From contig JAANYP010007972.1 of assembly GCA_020465985.1 (NCBI GenBank), forward strand, positions 1 to 64,000: DNA of 64,000 nucleotides, written 5' to 3'. Shown in pieces: positions 47,574 to 59,252 of this stretch (positions are counted from its first letter, which is position 1; each line of letters starts with the position of its first letter). The translations under genes and the position numbers were made by a program. This stretch comes from Centrapalus pauciflorus (lineage: Eukaryota; Streptophyta; Magnoliopsida; Asterales; Asteraceae). The notes below the pieces were generated by a model. It saw only the letters and a program-made list of their open reading frames with translations. It searched no databases and was not told the origin of the DNA.

Positions 47574-50500
47574 TCAGATTTCCGGAAGTGGGACGACTGC
47601 TTCAAAAGCTTCAACGAGCATGGAGACTCTCTTTTTACGAGCTGGAGTCAGTTTGGTGACGATATGTTGAACTGCATAATCGAGCATCCATTTCTCGGCT
47701 TTTTTCCTTTCGTCCATCATTTGACGCCTTAACTCGACTCTTTCTGCTTCTGGATTACTTGTTGAGATTTCTTGTTGTGGGGTTTTTGGTTGGAGTTTCC
47801 TAAAACCTTCTAACGCTTTGATAGATCGTTTAAGAAGGATAAGTTTCTTTAACTTGCTCCAGTTCTCCGATTTCTGTTGTTGTAATCTGCTCGTAATCGT
47901 CGGTTTTCCACCCTCGATTGTTGGTTTCTTATTTTCGTCAATAACAAAATCTTTTTCAACCTTTTTCTCGTTGTCTTTGGCTTCCAAGAGTTCGTCTTGA
48001 TCGGAGGCTATGTCACTTGCAATCGATTGAGTGTCTTGTGACGAATTGTCGGGAACATCCGGAAGAAGGATTTCGTCAACTGATTCTCGTACAAGCTTAA
48101 TGGCATCACTTTGAGTGAACTGAAGCCGGTAATTTCGTTCTCTGTGATCTTCAACTTCTTGCAAATTCTTCTCTTCGCTGTTTGTTGATTCCTCTCCATC
48201 AAGAAGCAGCTCAGATCCAATTCTCGTAGCAATATCGGTCGCCACATGCTGATATATCATGTGCCACATTTTAATGTGTTTTGCTTTGTCCACATCGAAT
48301 TTTGATTCTTTCTTCTTCTTCTCTTCTCGAACTGCTGTGAGTTTCTCTGATTGTACAGCAAACGAGCTCGATACGACATTTGAAGGTGTAATTATCTCGG
48401 AATCTGCGTTTGAGTCCACACTCGTCGATTCGCTTATCTCTTGAAATTGAACTTTTGTTTCTGAACTCACCCTATGGAGTCCACCATTCGGCTGAGATTC
48501 TTGTTGAACATCCTGTGCAGGAGCCACGGTTTCGAAAGCTTTGACGAGCAAAGCTACTTTCCGTTTCTGAGTTGGAGCAAGTTCACCGACGACCTTTTGA
48601 AGAGCGTAATCAAGCATCCATTCATCAGCGTTTTTCTTGTCACCGGTTGTCTGACGTCGTAGCGAAACCGTTTCGGCTTCCGGTTCGGGCGCCAATGGAA
48701 GGTGTCTAGGCTTCTTCGGATTGAATTTCTTCACCTTTTCTAGTTCCTTAACAAACCTCCTCAGAAGGATAACTTTCTTTAGGTAACTCCAGCTCTTGGG
48801 TGGTTGTTTTTCGGTTTTCGTTTCAACTGGCTCCTCCATTCCCGTTCCTTCTTTAGCCATCGGTGCCTGAGGTTCCTCTTTTCGGTCACTTGTTACCTCA
48901 CTTCCACTTCCATTCTTCTCCGATAGATCTTGTTCTATAATAACTTCACTTGTAGCCGACTGATCATCTTGAACTTCCGGAAGTAGGATCTTCTCGATTG
49001 CTTCTCGGACAAGCTTGATTGCAAACATCTTTCGGATCTCGGTTTCTTGGCTCGCAGCATCATCAAAATCTGAGAAAAAAATTGCGTCAAAACGAAAACC
49101 TTTTTAACATTCCTTACACAAAAGAGATCGAGCATAAATTATAAACCTTTTGTCTGCGATTTCTTTTCGTTGTTTACTTGTGGAAGTATCGTCTCCCCTG
49201 ATTCTGCTGCAAGACCCGATACCATATGCCGATGTATCATATGCCACATGCTTATATCGTTTGTTTTCTTTAAAGCAGGCTTGTTTGTTAGAACGCTCTT
49301 CGACCTGTCTACATTTTCATATTTCCTGTCGTTTACATCACTAGAATCTCGATGATTTGATATGGGTGTCTCCTTATTTTTCTCGTGAAAGCTGTTCACA
49401 CCAAACAAGATGTCGGCAAACTCGGCATCATCATGGCCATGACTTTCAAGAGGCTCGGATCTTGTTTTTGCATAGAACTCAATAGAGAAGTCCACATCTC
49501 CGGTTTTGCCATCAGAAGCCTTTTTGGTTGCTTTGAATTCTCTTTTCTTTTCTGAACTTTTATCTGCGGATTTACTTTCAGGCTTCACGCTCATTTGATC
49601 CTTTGTAGTGCGTCGTTTCAGAAACGAAAAGCGCTTTTGTGGTGGCTCATGATGATGATGATGGCCATGGAGAGAACAGTGTTGGTAAGGACAAATTTTT
49701 GCTACAGGAAGTACTTCTTCGGATTCTAATGGTCCGGCCTGATGCTTAAGTTGGTCGGGGAACTTTGAGTCCTTGAGAATCGATGAAAATGTACCTTTCT
49801 CCAAATGGGACGCTTCGGAAACTTCTGGATTTTTCTCGATCGAACTCTTTTTTGATTTGAAACTAGACTTGTTCTTGCTCTTGCTCCTGAGGATCTTCAC
49901 AGACCTCAGACTACCTGTCCTCGTGAACTTCGGCGCAGGTTTCTGCATATGACGAATTAATATATTTACTTAAAAGTCAGAAACTAGACTTGTTTTTGCA
50001 TAAGGGAAAACAGTAAAACCTTTGAAAAACTGCTATAAAAATCATCCTTTTATCAAAAACTGTTATAAAAACCATCCAACCACATTAGCATTTTTACAAA
50101 TTTATTAGTCAAATTTACAAAAAGTAACTAATTTTGAGAAGTATACTGGTTTTAGTACTGATTTTTAAAGTCTAGGACCATATTGGAATGAAATTTGACC
50201 GAAGAAGTCAAAACATGATCGGGGTTTTGTTAATAAAGGCAGTACCTGAACATAATTAGACGATTCATCCGATACTTCAACCGAAGAAGGATGCGGTGGT
50301 GTGGTCGAACTATCATCCGACGATTTGACTGAAGATTGACTGAGCCTCGATTGAGCTCGCCTCCTAGATGACATAAAGCTCCCAAATGTGGAGAGTTTCT
50401 TCGAATTTGAATTCTTAAGTGGTTTCTTTTGATTGGTTCCTCCTTTGACATTACTACTTTCTTGATCAAGTGAAGATGTTGCACTTGATATGGAGCCTTG

Positions 50501-51256
50501 CATTGATGACGAAACTGAAGTGGATTCCGAATCGCTATCACCCTGTCAAATATATTATCAAATCTTTATGGTTTTCTTTCTTTCAATGAATCTCTTAATG
50601 ATTCAGGTAAGAACTTAACAAACAACATGGTTTCTAGGAGTTAAGGACCTTGACCAGGGGTTGACCCAGGGTTTTTAACCAAGAAATCCACTAATTTATA
50701 TGTGTTTAATTTAATTTCTACCTTTCTATAGTTTAGGTTTTGAATTTTCCCCAAAATTTTCAATTTTCTTGTTGTTATGTTTTCAATTCCAATAATCTTG
50801 CAAGATCTTCCACCACTCAGTTGAATATCAATGATCTTATGAAACCTTAATTCATCTTTCAAGTGTTGTGCTTTCAACTAATGGATTCCAATATATATAT
50901 AGCACATAAACTATGAATCAATCTAGGGATGTTTGTTTATAAGGTACAAAGGCTCTGCAAACCCATAAATTAAATTAATAGTAATAATACTCATATATCT
51001 GACAACATGAAAGAACAAGTCAACAGGAACAACTTTGACTCAGATTTAATGCTACAAAATCAGACTTGTAAAAGGAAGGAAATTCTTGATAATTAAACAA
51101 GAAACGGTCAAACCCAGTAAGAAATTTAGAGCTTCAGATAAGTAAAATCAATGGAAAACTACTAACCTGAGTCAAAGATGATTCAGGCGAAGGGTAGTCC
51201 AATTGGGGTTTCTTGTTTCCCCCTAATTCTTGAGTGAAAGACGATTCAATTGGCAT
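47574..51256 (-). CDS. Plant calmodulin-binding protein (PICBP-like, duplicated C-terminal module), four exons, 892 residues
   Basis: Coding exons on the minus strand are 51256-51167, 50542-50246, 49942-49147 and 49069-47574, all with GT-AG borders and compatible phases (0, 0, 1). The N-terminal ~210 residues are Ser/Lys-rich and disordered. A conserved CPYQHCSLHG plus His run lies at about 213-227. Two copies of a module follow. Each has a WHMI(H/Y)xH helix (362 and 663), an AIKLVRE...ILLPEV helix (about 411 and 717), and a basic amphipathic block with WxxLKKxILLxR, WMLDYA and LVxAFE (about 486-578 and 796-888). The last block is the plant calmodulin-binding domain. Family members bind Ca2+-calmodulin; I infer a signalling role, and the location is unknown. 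The closest named relative I recall is Arabidopsis PICBP, which has more repeats. The ATG at 51256 is preceded by an overlapping 88-codon upstream frame. Certain of family, less certain of exon 1. Confidence 0.85.
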
Positions 51257-51512
51257 TTTTGAGAGGCTGATCGCTAGGATCTTCAACACCCAGATGGAAA
51301 GTTCCAATCTTTATGACAGAAACTTGTTTGGATGAAATGTGAAAAGAGTGAGCAGAGGAAGATGTAGTAGGTGAGGTGGTATTGTTCTTGAGATGATTAG
51401 AGGAAGAGGAGGATGGTGGTGGTGGCAATTGACAAATGATTTGGTGCGGTGATTGATAGCTGGTGTCGCTGGCTTTTGTGTTGTAGGATTGACGAATTGA
51501 GGACTTTTGCAT
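51246..51512 (-). other. Upstream open reading frame of the calmodulin-binding protein gene
   Basis: This 88-codon frame begins MQKSSIRQSY and has a Ser/Pro-rich middle. It stops 11 bases inside the predicted main coding region (TGA 51248-51246), in another frame. If it is in the mRNA, scanning ribosomes would meet it first and translation of the main protein would be reduced. It could alternatively be part of an alternative first exon. Its short stretch VIKIGTFHLGV is the only segment that looks protein-like. Confidence 0.45.
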
Positions 51513-51639
51513 GTGAGGTGAGAGACTTGGAATTTGTCTTATGAGAATAGAATGAATAGTAATAGATGGATGGATGGTTTGACTTGGCTTTTCTTTGACT
51601 TTGACAAGAAAGCTTTGATTGATTTCCCACGAAATGATC

Positions 51640-52971
51640 TAGTTCTAGATGACATTGTCAAAAACTCAAAAAGTTAATTTTAAGAGGATTCCTAATAACT
51701 ATAAGGACCGGTCTAACGATTTTTAAGGCAGTCTAATAATTTTTGAGACTCGAAACAAAAACTTATAAAAGACCCTCAAAATATATATGTATATTCAAAA
51801 TAAATAAAATTCATGTAAAAATAATAAGATAAAAAAAGATTAAGCTTGAGCTAGACTCGATTTACCTTGACTCTTCTGGTTAATTTTAAGTATTTTTCAA
51901 ACTGATTTCGAATAGCTTACAAGTCGGCTTGATTCGATTAGGCTTTGATAATAAGATTTAAAAAAAAAAAAAAAAAAGGTGAAAACCCCTTGTTTTTATG
52001 GGTTTTCAATTTATTTTTTCATTTTTATATACTTCGTAAGGGTATGTTTTTGTCACCGACTCTCCGACTCACATTTGACAACTTTGTATTTGGTTTGCCT
52101 GTCATTTGTCCATCTTGTCTACCTTCACTAATAATTGTTCTCTTTTGTTTTTGTATATATGTTTTAACTTGGGGTCACAACTCTTGGGCCAAGGGAGTGG
52201 TGCCAAATAAATTTATAGTCACATTTGTGTCACATCAGTTTGCTATCTTCTTACCATTTTGTTGTCATGCCAATGAAGTAATTATCATTTTTTATTTTTA
52301 TTTTATTTTTAAAATTGAAATTGAAATAAAAAAAATCAATTTAATAATAATAAAATTAAACATAACATTAAAAATGAAAACATTCATGTTAAAAATAAAA
52401 ACATTCAAATTAAAACATAACATTATTAAAAATAAAGCAAACTTTAAAACAAAGAAACTACAATCCCTTTTTTTCTAAATTTCTTCCTCTTGTTTTAATG
52501 CGGCTTCGAGTTGTTTTTGTAGTGTGGGACTGTGGGGTAGTTTTAAGAGGATGTTTTGTGACGTGAGATAATTTTTTAAAGTGTAAAGTGTGTGTAAAAT
52601 AAATGACAAGTCTATAGTTTTTTTTAAAGAATTAAACATAAACGTTAAATAAATAAATAATTATAACATTTTTGTTTGAATTATCAAGTGCATGCAGTTT
52701 ATATATATCAATAAAAGATTAAGTCACTCCAATTGATAAATAATAATAATAAATAAATAGTAAACGTCATAAAAGTAAATTATTAGCTTTTATTGACATA
52801 AAATCATAAATATTTATCTTTTTTTAATAAACTTGACTTCTAAAATATATATTACATATATTATTAAATTACATTTACATTTTTAGGATATTTGGGTGGG
52901 CCAAAAAAGCTCTCATTTTCAACGATCTAGGCCCATATGGTTGGATGTTGGTGGATATGTATGCAATGTCT
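51640..52971. other. AT-rich intergenic sequence
   Basis: A hAT-like remnant lies at about 51700-51780 (GGACCGGTCTAACGATTTTT). The open frame 51945-52478 is AT-driven, rich in Lys/Phe/Ile, and not gene-like. No gene. Confidence 0.45.
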
Positions 52972-53321
52972 TTAGAGTGTGGGGTGTGGTCACCCCGCAA
53001 GCGAGCGGCTTCGGCCACGTAGGAAAGAGCCGCCGGGAACACCACCCCTCCCCCTCGGCCCCGCGCAATTCGAACCCCGGCCCGGCTCCAGGTCCCCGCT
53101 GCACCCCGCTCCATCTCTTCTCTTTTATACCTCAACGGTCATGTGACCGTTTCAAATAATAAAAAAAAAAAAATTTTTATTAAATATTTTTCCCTATAAA
53201 TATATCTTCACAACACATTTAACATACATCTTTCCCATTTCTCTCAATCTATACACATTCAAAATTCTCTCTTTCATTTAACCTAAAATTATTTCCAATC
53301 AATCACAATTTTATTTTTATT

Positions 53322-54587
53322 GTGATGGAACCATATACTACGTCTTCGTCGTCAAACTCATCAAGCGAAGACGAAACTCAAGACGAATCTACAGAGTGTT
53401 ATCAAGAACTTTTTGAAGCTTTTATAAATGTCAGCTCTCCGCAACCTAGACGAAGAATTCCAATTCATAGAGACCGAGCAGCTGCAAATGAACGTCTGAT
53501 GCGCAATTATTTTACTCAAAATCCTGTCTATGGAGATGATATGTTCAGAAGGAGGTTCCGGATGCGCAAAGAACTATTCCTACGAATAGTTTACGATATG
53601 GAGCAACACTTTGAATATTTTACCTTGCGATGGGATGCTCGAGGTAGAAGGGGATTTACGGCGTTACAAAAGTGCACATCTGCTATTCGGCAACTCGCAT
53701 ATGGCATGGTGGCTGATTCGATTGACGACTGTCTTTTTATGTCTGAAAGAACATCGCGTGAAACCTTGCAAGAATTCTGTAAGGGAATTATTCAGCTATA
53801 CAAACGCAAATATTTGCGTAGACCGACTGAATCTGATGTTCATCAGTTGTACGCGTTCCATGAAGCAAAACATGGATTTCGTGGAATGCTTGGCAGTATT
53901 GACTGTATACATTGGGCATGGAGAAATTGCCCTACAGAATGGCGAGGACAATATATGCGAGGCGCTCACCAATATCCGACAATTATGTTGGAAGCCGTTG
54001 CGTCACAAGATTTATGGATTTGGATTGCATTTTTTGGCGTCGCGGGTTCCAACAATGACATCAATGTGATTAATCAATCACCAGTATTCAACGACGTTTT
54101 AAACGGGATCGCACCGGTTGTTCCTTTTGTTATTAACGGAACAGAATACAAACATGGATACTATCTAACCGACGGGATATATCCCGAGTGGGCGACTTTT
54201 GTGAAAGCTTTTTCGTGTCCAACCGATGACAAACGAAAAAGATTCAAGGCAGCACAAGAGTCGGCAAGAAAAGACATCGAACGAGCTTTTGGTGTACTCA
54301 AATCTCGTTTTGCTATACTAAACAACCCCGCACGACCATGGCACCAAAATAAAATTAGACAAATCATGTATGCTTGTGTCATATTACACAATATGATCTT
54401 AGAAGACGAAGGGTTCGCGATATGTTCATTTCAAGAAACCGAGCTTCCATCCAATCAACATTCCGCTTCCAATGAAGTATATCAAAATACGTTACTGGAA
54501 ATTCGTAATCGGGAAACACACAATAACCTTCGCTCAGATCTTGTGGAACATATTGCACTTGCCCAAATACCAAATTTAGACGGCTAG
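53322..54587 (+). CDS. PIF/Harbinger-type transposase (DDE nuclease), 421 residues
   Basis: It catalyses excision and TTA-targeted insertion of the element. A Ser/acidic N-terminal region (1-40) precedes a basic patch (PRRRIPIHRDRAAANERL). A helix-rich DNA-binding segment follows (about 68-165). The nuclease domain has its first Asp in GSIDCIHWAW (about residue 193), a second Asp in the GVAGSNNDINV block (about 244) and the Glu in ARKDIERAFGVLKSRF (about 326). This is the DDE arrangement of the plant transposon family. The frame has no stop or shift and its length is normal. A TATA box (CTATAAATATAT, about 53194-53205) sits ~120 bases before the ATG. It is distinct from domesticated HARBI1-type genes in that terminal repeats and target duplications flank it. 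Confidence 0.93.
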   Translation: MMEPYTTSSSSNSSSEDETQDESTECYQELFEAFINVSSPQPRRRIPIHRDRAAANERLMRNYFTQNPVYGDDMFRRRFRMRKELFLRIVYDMEQHFEYFTLRWDARGRRGFTALQKCTSAIRQLAYGMVADSIDDCLFMSERTSRETLQEFCKGIIQLYKRKYLRRPTESDVHQLYAFHEAKHGFRGMLGSIDCIHWAWRNCPTEWRGQYMRGAHQYPTIMLEAVASQDLWIWIAFFGVAGSNNDINVINQSPVFNDVLNGIAPVVPFVINGTEYKHGYYLTDGIYPEWATFVKAFSCPTDDKRKRFKAAQESARKDIERAFGVLKSRFAILNNPARPWHQNKIRQIMYACVILHNMILEDEGFAICSFQETELPSNQHSASNEVYQNTLLEIRNRETHNNLRSDLVEHIALAQIPNLDG

Positions 54588-54777
54588 TTTGTATTTTTTT
54601 TAATGTTCAATCGTAATTTTAGTTTTTATTTATTGTTATGTATTTTTTTTATTTTAATTCGGTAATTTTTAATTTTTAGTTTATGTAATAGTTTTTAAAT
54701 ATTTTATGAAATTAATTATTTTAATTCTAGTATTTGTTTTGTTAGTCAAAATTAATTTAATGTTAAAAAAATTAAGA

Positions 54778-54900
54778 AAGATGGAAAGTTTAAGAAAGGT
54801 GGGTATTTCCTAGTTAGAAAGGTGGGGAAAGGTGGAGAGAGAAAAGCTGATGTGGCGCTGACGTGTACAGAAAGGTGGGTTTGGGAAAGGTGGGTACTCC
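54778..54900 (+). repeat. Subterminal GAAAGGTGGG repeats of the Harbinger element
   Basis: About five copies of AGAAAGGTGGG or GGAAAGGTGG within 125 bases at the 3' end, with TGATGTGGCGCTGACGTG between them. They are probably transposase-binding sites. Confidence 0.65.
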
Positions 54901-54911
54901 CACCCCTCTTA

Positions 54912-55657
54912 ATTAGTATTTATTATATATATTTTTTCCCTTTTTTGTAAAATTAGGAAGGTTTTATAACACGCGAACCGACGAACATAATTTACAAATA
55001 CCACAAGATCAAAGAAAGAAGGAAGAACAAAGTAATTTACGTAATTTTGAAAAATAAAAAACTAACTGCACATCAATCTCAACTAGTTTTAGACGAACAT
55101 CAATTGAGCTTCTTAAATTAGTATTCTAATCTTTCCATGTAATATTTGATCTGTCGTTTTTATTATCCAGTGGTAGCCTCGCAGGAGCATCAATATTTGC
55201 TTGTTAGGAATGGATATTCACTTTTGATCAATTGATTATCTTCGGATGAGGAGAAGATAATGTGATTCTCTCACTTTCTTGAAACTCATACTAGGACATA
55301 TCCAACACTATGAAGAGTGTTAGACTTATCGTTTGACATCATATTCAACAAACCCTGAACACCACATCCTGGATAGTAATCAAATATGGATATTGAACAT
55401 CCCACCACTTACACACTTTACGCCGTGTAACTTTTATTCTATTACATTTCGAACCTAGAACGTTATTGAATATTAAACAAAATACTATTGGAACATAAAG
55501 AAAACCTCATTACAAATGGACGTTTTTTGTTTTATGTCAAACTTCAATCCAGATGAAGCTCTTATGTCTTATATATAATGAAAAACCATTTTCAAGAAGT
55601 CTCTTGACTCAAAAGTTGTTCATATGGACAATTTATCTAATTTTTAATCAAACTTTA
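54912..55657. other. Intergenic sequence, no feature seen
   Basis: Moderately AT-rich, with no open frame or repeat I could define. Confidence 0.4.
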
Positions 55658-56344
55658 TGATGGGTTTTCTATATCCTTGCTAGATTAATTTAAAACTTTG
55701 AAGAAAAATAAATAATCTAACAATAGCAAGAATATTAACCCTAACGGATCTAAACCAAATAAGTAAAGCAACTAAATAAAATAAAAGAGAGAATAAAAAA
55801 CTAACCTTTGGAGAAAACTGATTTCTCCCGCGAATAACGTTTTCACAGCAGACTCTGATCTGACGGCTAGCGCCCAAAGTAGGAATAAATCTTATGGTTC
55901 ACACCCAATGAAGCAAAGAGAGTATTTATAACTATGTTCCAAATTACAATTATATTAGGGTTGCAGAGGAGATGTGGGAACCCCCTATAGGGGCCGACCA
56001 CATACCCTAAGCCCATTAGGGTTTATGCAATGTTCTGTTAATTGCATTTTGTCCCATGTACTTCCTTAATTAATTCTATTAGTTTCCGATTAATCTATTA
56101 ACTATTAATAAATTAACAAACTAACACATTAATTATAATCAATTATTAAGTTTCTAATTAATTTATTAAACATAATAAATTAATAAACCAATTAATTAAT
56201 TAATTATATAATATTAATTCTAATTAATATCATATCACATAGTTATTTAATTCTCTTTATGGCTCAATGAATGCAACCCAAAAAGGACACTACTATTAAT
56301 GATAACTTTACAAATTAGTTATGACTTGGACACTAATTCCAACA
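55658..56344 (-). mobile_element. Probable solo LTR (Copia type)
   Basis: On the minus strand it starts TGTTGGAATTAGTGTCCAAG (56344) and could end CCCATCA at 55658. Flanks are CTTTA and TTTTA, a one-mismatch 5-bp duplication. A TATA box (TATAAATA) lies at about 55929-55922. No primer-binding site or polypurine tract adjoins it, so it is likely a recombination-derived solo LTR. The left border is the weak point. Confidence 0.55.
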
Positions 56345-56584
56345 TTTTAGACCTTAAATTAAATCAAAACTTCATTGCATATGGAACTTGTGTGTGAAAA
56401 ATCTTCATTAGCCAAAAGGTATTACCCCGTCATATTCATAGGGGAACAACACCATATGTGATAATTTTGATAATTTGACATCGGACCTACATGATTCTTT
56501 ATTCGCGTTCCTATTTAACACAATTAACTCGTATAATAACATAGTCTCAATTGACAAACTCTAATAAATAGTAACTTTAATTTT

Positions 56585-57300
56585 TAATTAATACTTTAGA
56601 AATTACTAAAATGAGCCTCTGATTAGTATTTCAAAGGAGAATTACTAAAGTGAGCATCTTAGGTTGCATTTAGTTGATGAAAGTTTCCATTTTACTTTTC
56701 AAAGAAAATGAAAACTTGTTTACTTAACAACAATTTCATAAATTTTCATTTCACTTTTTAAAATATAATTTTTCATACTCTCTCTCTTATTTTTCTATTA
56801 CCTACCCTATATTTCTTTATAATTCTCTCATTCTCTCTCTTACTTTTCTATCACATATCATATTTTTCTAATTTTATAATCACCTATCTTATTTTTTTTA
56901 AAACTAAAATTTTATAATTTAAACAAGTTTTCACTTTTTATAGAAACCATTGTTTTTTTTTTTCTGAAAACTATAACTTGAAATTTTAAATTGAAAAATG
57001 ACTAGTTTTCATTAACTAAACGCAATCTTAATATTTAAATAATAATAACTTGATTTTAATTAATATATTAAGGATTGCTAAAATGAGCTTTTAATTAGTA
57101 TTTAAAAGAAGAATTGTTAAAGTGAGCGTCTTAATATTTAAATACGATTTAAAATTAATACACGATATTTGACTGATATAAAAATAAGGATTTGTTAAAA
57201 TAGTTCTTTAACTAATACTTAAAATGAGATATTAGTAAAATAAACATCTTGATATCTAACTAATATTTAAAATGAGATATTCTACCTTATATTAATTGGC
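56585..57300 (+). repeat. Degenerate tandem repeat interrupted by a MITE
   Basis: The unit with ATTACTAAAATGAGC and TTAGTATTT recurs at about 56590, 57066 and 57186 with drift. The Harbinger-type MITE (56662-57027) is inserted into the first copy at a TTA. Confidence 0.6.
56662..57027. mobile_element. Harbinger-type MITE, GTTTAGTTAATGAAAAC family, copy 2
   Basis: 366 bp with TTA on both sides (56659-56661, 57028-57030). Ends are GGTTGCATTTAGTTGATGAA and, inverted, GATTGCGTTTAGTTAATGAA. The middle is CT-rich. Copy 1 is at about 46010-46365. Confidence 0.85.
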
Positions 57301-58743
57301 AAAAATAAAGATGTTACTCGTTATAAATTATCATGAGCTTTCTTTTCTCAAAATCTTATGAGTTTTTTTTTTAAATCTCATGAGATTTTGTCTTTCATCT
57401 TTTCTTGACATGTCATGTAATAAATATATAACCCATTATTAGTTTTATCAAAACAACAATACAATCCTCAAATAAGTTTATATATAATAAAGTTATATTT
57501 TATACTTTTAATTTGTTCTCTACAGTTATAGAAAAAAGTTTACTTGTACTTTTCTTAACAAGATTTGAGTAATGCCATTTTTTTCAAACAAACTAAAAGT
57601 CTTTGAATTTGTAAACAACTATTATTAAAATTATAGTTTTATCGTTAAATTGTTGTTTTAAACATTTGATTAAGATCAGATGTTACTAGATTAACAACCA
57701 AACAGAATATATTTTTAATATTTTAAAGAAATACATTGTTCTGATTATAACTTAAACATAAATTTTAAAAAAAAAAATGATTAGAAGGCTTTTTCATGTG
57801 GTTATTTAGTTAATTAAAAAATGATTTTTAATTAATAAATTTTTTTTAAATTATAAGTCTTTAATAATTATGTTTTAGATATTTAAACTTTCACGAATCT
57901 TACATTAATAAAATTACAAATTTAACAAATAACACTTTTTTTAAACTTTAACATATTATCGGAACGTACTTTATAGTTTACATTATTTTCTGAAAGGGTT
58001 AATCGCATACAAATATTATATTATATTTTATTAATTTCCATTTAAATAATGAATTAAGTTTTATCTATGATGAGATATTGTACTATAAAAAATTTAGTTA
58101 TTAGTGAGAATTTAAGTAACATTGTTTGATGGCATTTACTATAAAAATAACTAAATATTTTTAAAAAATTGACTTTCACTTTTAGGACAAAAACATAGTT
58201 TATTATTCGACATGAAAGTCAACTTAAAATTTTTATTTTTACGTAATTTAGCTTTATTAGATGAAAAATTGAATTCTTTATTAATGCGAGAAAATTAATG
58301 CATTATGTCACCACCTCAATTAACCAAAACTTTATCTTTCCTTCAAATTTTCCTAATATAACTTTATCATATGATTTTGAAAAGTAATTAAAAACTAAAA
58401 CTAAAACTAATTACAATGTAATTTAAGTTTTATTAATGAAAGCCAATTTAATTTAATCACTTCGAAATTTTACACTTAAATTTACCTAAATGATTTATTT
58501 TAAATAATTATATAAAATTTTAAGAAAATCTTTACTATGTGATTTTACCACATTAAACGTAAATCTATATTGTATTTTTATTATAACAATGAGAATGTAA
58601 CACAAAGTTTTCATGTTTTTTAGAATTTTTTTTATTAATATAGCATCGACACATTATTACTTTTTATATTATAACAATATAATAATTTATATCTTATTAA
58701 AAATTATTATTTATTAAATATACCTATATAATATATATGTTAA
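57301..58743. other. AT-rich intergenic sequence, no feature seen
   Basis: Very high A/T content, with no gene or bounded repeat visible. Confidence 0.4.
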
Positions 58744-59252
58744 TCTATCTATTTATTTTATTAAAATATTAAATGATGCCACTTGATACCTAACTAACAT
58801 GTCAATTAGCATAATCTGAATGTGACACCTCTAATAATCTATAATTTCTATGCTAAAATATGATTGAATAGATTTAAGAAAAAGTCTGCTCATTATCTCG
58901 GATTTATGTTTTAAATTTGAGTTCATAGCTCATGTCTTTCTTTAGCTTCTTATCTGAACTTTTTAAAAATGTTAAAACAAATAATTATATTAATTTAGAA
59001 AAAAAAAAGAGAAGAAGTTAAGTTTGACTATTTGCTAAATTTTTATAATTTTTTTTCTTTCTTCGTTATTATTTAATTCTTATTTATGTATTTTTTTCTT
59101 TGATTACATGCTTTATATATTTTCAATAATCTTTTTAGTAGTATAATATTCCTATTTTATTTTTTGTTTCTCATGATAAGTTCTTGAATTTATACTAATT
59201 TTTGAAATAACAATTATTTAACTATCCGTGTAATACACGGATAATAAACTAG
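58744..59252 (+). mobile_element. Non-autonomous Helitron, copy 2
   Basis: It starts TCTATCTATTTATTTTATTA after an A. It ends with hairpin CCGTGTAATACACGG, then ATAATAAACTAG followed by T. 509 bp, no target duplication, no Rep/helicase. Both ends match copy 1 (39857-40346), defining one family. Confidence 0.85.

Larger units (their letters stand above)
52975..54908 (+). mobile_element. PIF/Harbinger DNA transposon with intact transposase
   Basis: 1934 bp, with TTA on both sides (52972-52974, 54909-54911). The left end is GAGTGTGGGGTGTGGTCACC; the right end, inverted, is GAGGGGTGGGAGTACCCACC. The match is imperfect, so the left border is my best reading. The 5' subterminal zone (52980-53115) is extremely G/C-rich. 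The 3' subterminal zone has about five GAAAGGTGGG-type repeats (54778-54900), likely transposase-binding sites. Only the transposase is encoded; the Myb-like second protein typical of the superfamily is absent and would have to come from elsewhere. Confidence 0.8.

Noticed and set aside
51945..52478. 177-codon frame rich in Lys, Phe and Ile
   Set aside because: Strongly AT-driven composition; no domain, promoter or conserved motif.
52875..53159. Three overlapping frames with Arg/Gly/Pro-rich products
   Set aside because: They span the G/C-rich 5' zone of the Harbinger element and its boundary, and are composition artefacts.
53611..54069. 152-codon plus-strand frame
   Set aside because: It lies entirely within the transposase coding region in another frame and has no features of its own.
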